Shown in pieces: positions 12,620-16,805 of a stretch of 16,805 nt of DNA. The stretch covers positions 1 through 16,805 of the forward strand of contig CADBME010000319.1 in assembly GCA_902795715.1 (NCBI GenBank), written 5' to 3'. Made by a program: the position numbers and the translations under genes. The notes beneath the pieces were generated by a model that was not told the DNA's origin, did not search any database, and saw only the letters and a list, made by a program, of their open reading frames with translations. Each line of letters begins with the position of its first letter. The stretch's first letter is position 1. This DNA is from an uncultured Lachnospiraceae bacterium (GTDB lineage Bacteria > Bacillota_A > Clostridia > Lachnospirales > Lachnospiraceae).

Positions 12620-14509
12620 ATGAATTCTAAACCACTGGCTCTTACAGATGAGCTGCTTTTAACAATAGAAAAACCGGTGCGCTACATCGGGTCGGAGGTG
12701 AACTCCGTGGAGTGGGAGGAGGATTTTGAAAGAAAGATCAACGATCCTTCCACGATCCGTTTTGCCATGGCCTTTCCGGATGTCTACGAGATCGGCATGT
12801 CCCATCTGGGCATGCAGATCATCTGCGATATGCTCAACCGCCGGGACGATGTGTGCTGTGAGCGTGTTTTTTCTCCCTGGATGGATCTGGATCAGGAAAT
12901 GCGCCTGGACCGGATCCCTCTTTTTGCGCTGGAGAGTCAGGACCCGGTCTTCCTTTTTGACTTTCTGGCTATCACCATCCAGTATGAGATGTGCTACACG
13001 AACATTTTACAGATGCTTGATCTGGCAGGGATCGGTATTTACGCAAAGGACCGGAGAGAGGACGCCCCAATTGTCATAGGAGGCGGTCCCTGTACCTACA
13101 ATCCTGAACCCATAGCGGATTTTTTCGACATCTTTTACATAGGAGAAGGGGAGACGGTCTATTACGACCTGATGGATCTCTACAAAGAACACAAGGCCGG
13201 GGGAGGCAGCCGGGCGGACTTTCTCCACAGGGCTGCCGTGGAGATTCCGGGCATGTATGTCCCTTCTCTTTATGAAGTCAGCTACCATGAAGACGGAACT
13301 ATCCGGTCATTTGAACCCAGATATCCGGATGTCCCGAGGAAAATCCTCAAACAGGTCCAGAAAGACCTTACCCATACATTTTACCCTGCTAAGCCTTTGG
13401 TTCCCTATATCAAGGTGACCCAGGACCGGAGTGTCCTTGAGATCCTGCGGGGATGCATCCGGGGCTGCCGCTTTTGCCAGGCCGGGATGATCTATCGGCC
13501 TCTTCGGGAGAGAAATGTGGAGATGCTGGAGAGTCTGGCCGACCGGTCCCTATCCCTAACCGGAAACGACGAGATCTCCTTGAGTTCCCTAAGCTCCAGT
13601 GACTACTCCCAGCTGCCCAGGCTGTGCAGCTATCTGATTGACCATCATGGAAGCCGAAATGTAAATATTTCTCTGCCTTCTCTCAGGATCGATGCCTTTT
13701 CTCTTGATGTCATGAGCAAAGTCCAGGATGTGAGAAAGGGGAGCATGACCTTTGCCCCGGAGGCAGGCAGTCAGAGACTGCGGGATGTCATCAACAAAGG
13801 CCTGACCGAGGAAGAGATTCTGCACGGTGCGGGTGAGGCCTTCCGGGGAGGATGGAACAAGGTCAAGCTTTACTTTATGATGGGTCTTCCGACGGAGACA
13901 GAGGAGGACCAGAAGGATATCGCCCATTTAGCAGAGAAGATTGCCATGCACTATTACCAGATGGACGCAGAGTACCGGCATGGAAGAGTCAGCGTCAGCG
14001 CCAGCTGTTCTTTCTTTGTACCCAAGCCTTTTACTCCCTTCCAGTGGGCCTCCATGTGCGAGGTGGAGGAATATACAAGGAGGGCCCATCTGGTAGCGGA
14101 TGAATTCCGAAACCAGCACAACCACAGAAGTCTCAACTTCCGCTGGCATGATGCCAGGACCACGGTCGTGGAAGGAATTCTGGCCAGGGGCGACCGCCGT
14201 CTGTCCGGGGTCATCTATGATATTTATCAAAAAGGAGCTCTCTTTGAAGCCTGGACGGAATACTTTGACTATGACCGGTGGATAGGGACCCTGGAAGAAC
14301 ACGGGCTGGATTATCATTTTTATACGACCCGGGAGAGGGAAGCCGACGAGATCTTCCCCTGGGATTTTATTGACATCGGTGTGACCCGGAGTTTTCTGCG
14401 CAGGGAGTGGGACAGGGCCATGGAGGCAAAAGTGACTCCCAACTGCCGGGAAAAGTGTTCCGGATGCGGAGCAGCCCGCTTTGGCTGCGGCGTATGTTTT
14501 GAAAGATAA
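12620..14509 (+). CDS. Radical SAM protein, TIGR03960 family (B12-binding-like domain)
   Basis: A 629-residue radical SAM protein. The N-terminal half (about 45-240) resembles a B12-binding-type Rossmann domain (MAFPDVYEIGMSHLGMQ, then GGGPCTYNPEPIADFFD), but the DXHXXG cobalamin-ligating motif is not seen. The radical SAM core begins at GCIRGCRFCQAG, with C279, C283 and C286 as the CX3CX2C ligands of the 4Fe-4S cluster. The C-terminus has five more cysteines (C609, C613, C616, C623, C626), possibly an auxiliary cluster. In many Firmicutes this family precedes the TIGR03936/DUF2344 gene, RNase G and rplU, as here; in some genomes it is fused to DUF2344. The reaction and substrate are not established. 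A link to translation or RNA metabolism is inferred from neighbours. Confidence 0.93.
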   Translation: MNSKPLALTDELLLTIEKPVRYIGSEVNSVEWEEDFERKINDPSTIRFAMAFPDVYEIGMSHLGMQIICDMLNRRDDVCCERVFSPWMDLDQEMRLDRIPLFALESQDPVFLFDFLAITIQYEMCYTNILQMLDLAGIGIYAKDRREDAPIVIGGGPCTYNPEPIADFFDIFYIGEGETVYYDLMDLYKEHKAGGGSRADFLHRAAVEIPGMYVPSLYEVSYHEDGTIRSFEPRYPDVPRKILKQVQKDLTHTFYPAKPLVPYIKVTQDRSVLEILRGCIRGCRFCQAGMIYRPLRERNVEMLESLADRSLSLTGNDEISLSSLSSSDYSQLPRLCSYLIDHHGSRNVNISLPSLRIDAFSLDVMSKVQDVRKGSMTFAPEAGSQRLRDVINKGLTEEEILHGAGEAFRGGWNKVKLYFMMGLPTETEEDQKDIAHLAEKIAMHYYQMDAEYRHGRVSVSASCSFFVPKPFTPFQWASMCEVEEYTRRAHLVADEFRNQHNHRSLNFRWHDARTTVVEGILARGDRRLSGVIYDIYQKGALFEAWTEYFDYDRWIGTLEEHGLDYHFYTTREREADEIFPWDFIDIGVTRSFLRREWDRAMEAKVTPNCREKCSGCGAARFGCGVCFER

Positions 14510-14532
14510 AAACATCCGGAGGTAAATAAAAG

Positions 14533-15252
14533 TTGAAAGCAAGAGTAAAGTGGACAAAAAACGGTGTCTTAAAGTTCATCGGTCATCTGGATGTGCAGAG
14601 ATATTTTCACAAAGCCATGATGCGGGCCGGTTTGCCGGTATCTTTCAGCCAGGGTATGAGTCCCCACCAGATTATGAGTTTTGCTGCTCCCCTGGGCATG
14701 GGCATGACCAGCCAGGGAGAGTATGCCGACATCACATTTGACTGGTGCTACAGGGGGGAGGAAATGCTTTCGCGCATGAATGCGGTGATGAATGAAGGTA
14801 TTTCCGTGACGGAATTTCGAAGGATTGACAAGAAAGAGAAGAATTGCATGGCGGCCACGGCGGCTTGTGACTACCGGATCGGTTTTAGAAAAGGCCATTA
14901 TTTTACCGAGCCTTTTCTGCAGAGGACCGAGATGTTTGCCATGCAGGAAGAGATCATGGTCATGAAAAAGACCAAACGATCGGAAAAGATGGTGGATATA
15001 GCCCCAATGATTCTGGATATCCACATGGAAGACAAGGACCGGGAAACCATTTTCCTGAGGACAGTGGCCGGAAGCAGCCAGAATCTCAGGCCTCAGACGG
15101 TCATGGAAGCCTTCTGCAACTATCTGGGTTATGATTACGACCCCCTGGGCTTTACCATCCACCGACTGGAAACTTATCTGGAACGGGACGGAGATTACCT
15201 TCCTCTTGGCGCTGTAGGAGTAGAGGTTCCGGAGGAAATCGGTCCCGAATAA
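14533..15252 (+). CDS. TIGR03936 / DUF2344 radical SAM-linked protein
   Basis: A 239-residue cytoplasmic protein. It begins at TTG 14533 with CGGAGG at 14517-14522. The family signature is clear at the N-terminus: VKWTKNGVLKFIGHLDVQR, RAGLPVSFSQGMSPH, and MSFAAPLGMGMTSQGEYADI. It lies 23 bases after the TIGR03960 gene, the standard arrangement, so the two very likely act together. No catalytic motif or cluster cysteines are obvious, so it may be a substrate-binding or partner subunit. Function unknown. Confidence 0.93.
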   Translation: MKARVKWTKNGVLKFIGHLDVQRYFHKAMMRAGLPVSFSQGMSPHQIMSFAAPLGMGMTSQGEYADITFDWCYRGEEMLSRMNAVMNEGISVTEFRRIDKKEKNCMAATAACDYRIGFRKGHYFTEPFLQRTEMFAMQEEIMVMKKTKRSEKMVDIAPMILDIHMEDKDRETIFLRTVAGSSQNLRPQTVMEAFCNYLGYDYDPLGFTIHRLETYLERDGDYLPLGAVGVEVPEEIGPE

Positions 15253-15281
15253 TATTTGCATTGATAAAGGAGAGTGAAACA

Positions 15282-16514
15282 TTGGCAGACGGCAGAATAG
15301 TTATTACAGTTCGCGAAAATGCAGTCTGTTACGGATATTTTTTGGATAGCCATCCCTGTGAGCTCTATGCGGAGCCCAGGGAACAGGGAAGTAAATTGGG
15401 AAATATTTACGCTGCCCGGGTGGAAAAGGTTGCCGATGGCATCCACGGGGCCTTTCTGGAACTTGAGAAGGGACTTAAGGCTTATTATCCCTTATCAGAA
15501 AGCGACCGGAGAGTCCTTCTTTCATCAGGCACACGGAGAGAACCCAAGGGAGGGGACATTGTCCTGGTCCAGGTGACCAAGGATGCCCAGAAGGGGAAGC
15601 AGGCTGTGGTGGACAGTAACATTACCTTCGAAGGCAAATATATTGTCATGACTCTGGGGGACCGGCGTTACGGCATTTCCAAAAAAATCCGTGGAGATAA
15701 AGAAAGAAAACGTTTGAAAAAGCTTTTAGAAGAGTGGCGGTCCAAGGACTTTGGAGTGATTCTGCGCACCAATGCCCAGAGCGTGTCCAAGGAGAAGCTG
15801 ATGCGGGAATTCAGGGCATTAAATGACCGCAGACGCCGCATACTCAAGAAGGGAAGAAATGCCAGGGGCAGAACCCTCTTATATGAGGAGCCAGGTCACT
15901 ATATTACTCTGGCCAGGTCTCTGCGTTCTTCCGAATTAAAGAAAGTGATTACCGACGACCCCAGAATCTTCCGCCAGCTCCGATCTTATTATGAGGAATC
16001 CGGAGACAAAGATATTCTGAAAAAGATTAAATTGCACAAAGACGAGTATTCCCTGTGGAAGCTTTACAGGCTTGGTTATCATTATGAGGATGCCCTCAAA
16101 AAACATGTCTGGCTGGATTCGGGAGGAAGTCTGGTGATCGACCACACTGAGGCCATGACCGTCATCGACGTGAATTCGGGCAGTATGGTAAAGAATCCCC
16201 GAAAGAAAAATGATCTTTTTTACCGGCTAAACTGTGAGGCAGCCGCCGAGATCGCCAAGCAGCTCCGGCTTCGGAATCTGTCCGGCATCATCCTGATTGA
16301 CTTTATCAATATGGATAACAAGGACGATGAAGACCTCCTCCTCGAGGTTCTCAGGGAAGAGTGTATGGAAGACCGGATTCCTGTTAATGTCGTTGATATG
16401 ACAGCCCTGGGCTTTGTTGAACTGACCCGGGCCAAGAGCCGCAAGCCACTGCGGGAGCAGATGTTTGCCAGCGGACTGCTGGATTTCTTTACCGGGACAG
16501 CCAGGAGATGGTAA
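15282..16514 (+). CDS. rng: Ribonuclease E/G family endoribonuclease (RNase G-like, short)
   Basis: A 410-residue endoribonuclease that cuts single-stranded, AU-rich RNA and is used in mRNA decay and rRNA maturation. The start is TTG 15282, with AAAGGAG at 15266-15272; a TTG at 15261 in the same frame lacks a ribosome binding site. An S1-like RNA-binding domain lies at about 38-115 (GNIYAARVEKVADGIHGAFLEL). The DNase I-like catalytic domain has the metal-binding aspartates D296 (VIDVNSG) and D340 (ILIDFINM), equivalent to E. coli D303 and D346. The conserved LTRAKSRKPLREQ follows, and the protein ends soon after. The CPXC zinc-link and the small domain of RNase E are absent, so this is a short, RNase G-type form. 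It follows the radical SAM pair and precedes rplU. Confidence 0.94.
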   Translation: MADGRIVITVRENAVCYGYFLDSHPCELYAEPREQGSKLGNIYAARVEKVADGIHGAFLELEKGLKAYYPLSESDRRVLLSSGTRREPKGGDIVLVQVTKDAQKGKQAVVDSNITFEGKYIVMTLGDRRYGISKKIRGDKERKRLKKLLEEWRSKDFGVILRTNAQSVSKEKLMREFRALNDRRRRILKKGRNARGRTLLYEEPGHYITLARSLRSSELKKVITDDPRIFRQLRSYYEESGDKDILKKIKLHKDEYSLWKLYRLGYHYEDALKKHVWLDSGGSLVIDHTEAMTVIDVNSGSMVKNPRKKNDLFYRLNCEAAAEIAKQLRLRNLSGIILIDFINMDNKDDEDLLLEVLREECMEDRIPVNVVDMTALGFVELTRAKSRKPLREQMFASGLLDFFTGTARRW

Positions 16515-16535
16515 GCTCTGAAAGAGTGGAAACAG

Positions 16536-16603
16536 GATTTGAACCGGTAATGAATTTGAATTGCTAAAGGCTCTGAACCGATAAAGGACCTGAAAGGGTT
16601 GAA
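16536..16603. repeat. Four degenerate 17-nt tandem units upstream of the rplU promoter
   Basis: Units at 16536-16552, 16553-16569, 16570-16586 and 16587-16603, roughly NNYYTGAAYYGNTAAAG. The first three are close; the fourth is diverged. The period is not a multiple of three and the region is non-coding. Confidence 0.55.
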
Positions 16604-16622
16604 AAAGCAATTTAAAAAAGGT

Positions 16623-16651
16623 TTGACAAGCATTTGCGATAATGTTACACT
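16623..16651 (+). promoter_or_regulatory. Promoter of rplU
   Basis: -35 TTGACA (16623-16628), 17-base spacer, -10 TACACT (16646-16651). A start near 16658 gives an untranslated leader of about 80 bases. It lets rplU be transcribed separately from the upstream operon. Confidence 0.7.
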
Positions 16652-16657
16652 ATGAGT

Positions 16658-16737
16658 TGTGTTACGCACAGCGTGGTAGAAGTCTGCCCATTTCGGGCAG
16701 CACCAAAGCTGGCGATTATTTATTTAGGAGGTGCCTT
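16658..16737 (+). ncRNA. Ribosomal protein L21 leader (cis-regulatory RNA)
   Basis: The leader of rplU contains a hairpin CTGCCC (16684-16689), loop ATTTC, GGGCAG (16695-16700), flanked by GTGGTAGAAG on the left and CACCAAAGCTGGCG on the right. These can pair to close a larger stem. Sequence and position match the L21 leader family known from Firmicutes, thought to mediate feedback control of rplU by ribosomal protein binding. AGGAGGTG (16727-16734) is the ribosome binding site. Confidence 0.75.
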
Positions 16738-16805
16738 ATGTACGCAATTATTGCAACAGGCGGCAAACAGTATAAGGTAAGCGAAGGCGACGTTATCAGA
16801 GTGGA
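16738..16805 (+). CDS. rplU: 50S ribosomal protein L21 (3' truncated by window)
   Basis: Begins MYAIIATGGKQYKVSEGD, the highly conserved N-terminus of L21, a 50S subunit protein that contacts 23S rRNA. Only about 22 codons fit in the window. It is preceded by its leader RNA and an excellent ribosome binding site. The usual next genes, not visible here, are the ribosomal-processing cysteine protease Prp and rpmA (L27). Confidence 0.95.
   Translation, partial: MYAIIATGGKQYKVSEGDVIRV

Noticed and set aside
15261..15281. Upstream TTG (15261) as the start of RNase G
   Set aside because: The AAAGGAG lies after that codon and is correctly spaced for the TTG at 15282, so the seven extra residues are not likely translated.

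Overview
The window looks like chromosomal DNA of a Gram-positive clostridium, most probably Lachnospiraceae-like. The reasons are strong AGGAGG-type ribosome binding sites, frequent TTG and GTG starts, U-tailed hairpin terminators, Amidase_3 and zinc-ribbon membrane proteins of the kind common in that group, and the order radical SAM (TIGR03960) - DUF2344 (TIGR03936) - RNase G - L21 leader - rplU. All confident genes are on the + strand. No tRNA, rRNA, CRISPR array, insertion sequence or phage gene was seen.

Layout. 1-1306 is the C-terminal part of Lon protease, cut by the window edge and followed by a terminator. 1307-2045 is a long non-coding stretch with a 14-bp tandem duplication, a 12-bp inverted repeat, a possible 28-codon ORF with a strong ribosome binding site, and a good promoter. 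2046-2939 encodes an unrecognised, very hydrophobic, Gly/Ala-rich membrane protein. Its codon use differs from its neighbours and suggests high expression, and it ends in its own strong terminator. 3176-7855 is a five-gene operon with an extended -10 promoter at its head and a terminator at its end: Cof-type HAD phosphatase, LysR regulator, second Cof-type HAD phosphatase, Sir2 (CobB-type) NAD-dependent deacylase, and an HD hydrolase fused to a HAD phosphatase. Its theme is phosphoester hydrolysis and NAD/nucleotide handling.

8062-11548 holds two genes with N-terminal double-CXXC zinc ribbons, separated by a terminator. The first is a single-pass membrane protein with a 16-residue YPEGPGGW repeat before its membrane segment; a perfect 18-bp palindrome precedes it. 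The second is a long soluble helical protein with no recognised function. 11560-11640 may be a small basic peptide gene. 11702-16514 is an apparent operon: secreted N-acetylmuramoyl-L-alanine amidase, TIGR03960 radical SAM protein, its usual DUF2344 partner, and a short RNase E/G. A TTGACA promoter and an L21 leader then lead into rplU, cut by the right edge.

The best candidates for undescribed biology are the highly expressed membrane protein and its upstream region, the zinc-ribbon pair with the repeat-bearing membrane member, the TATCTTAA/TTAAGATA inverted repeats found at two loci, and the HD-HAD fusion inside the Sir2/HAD operon. No search could be run, so family names rest on motif recognition.
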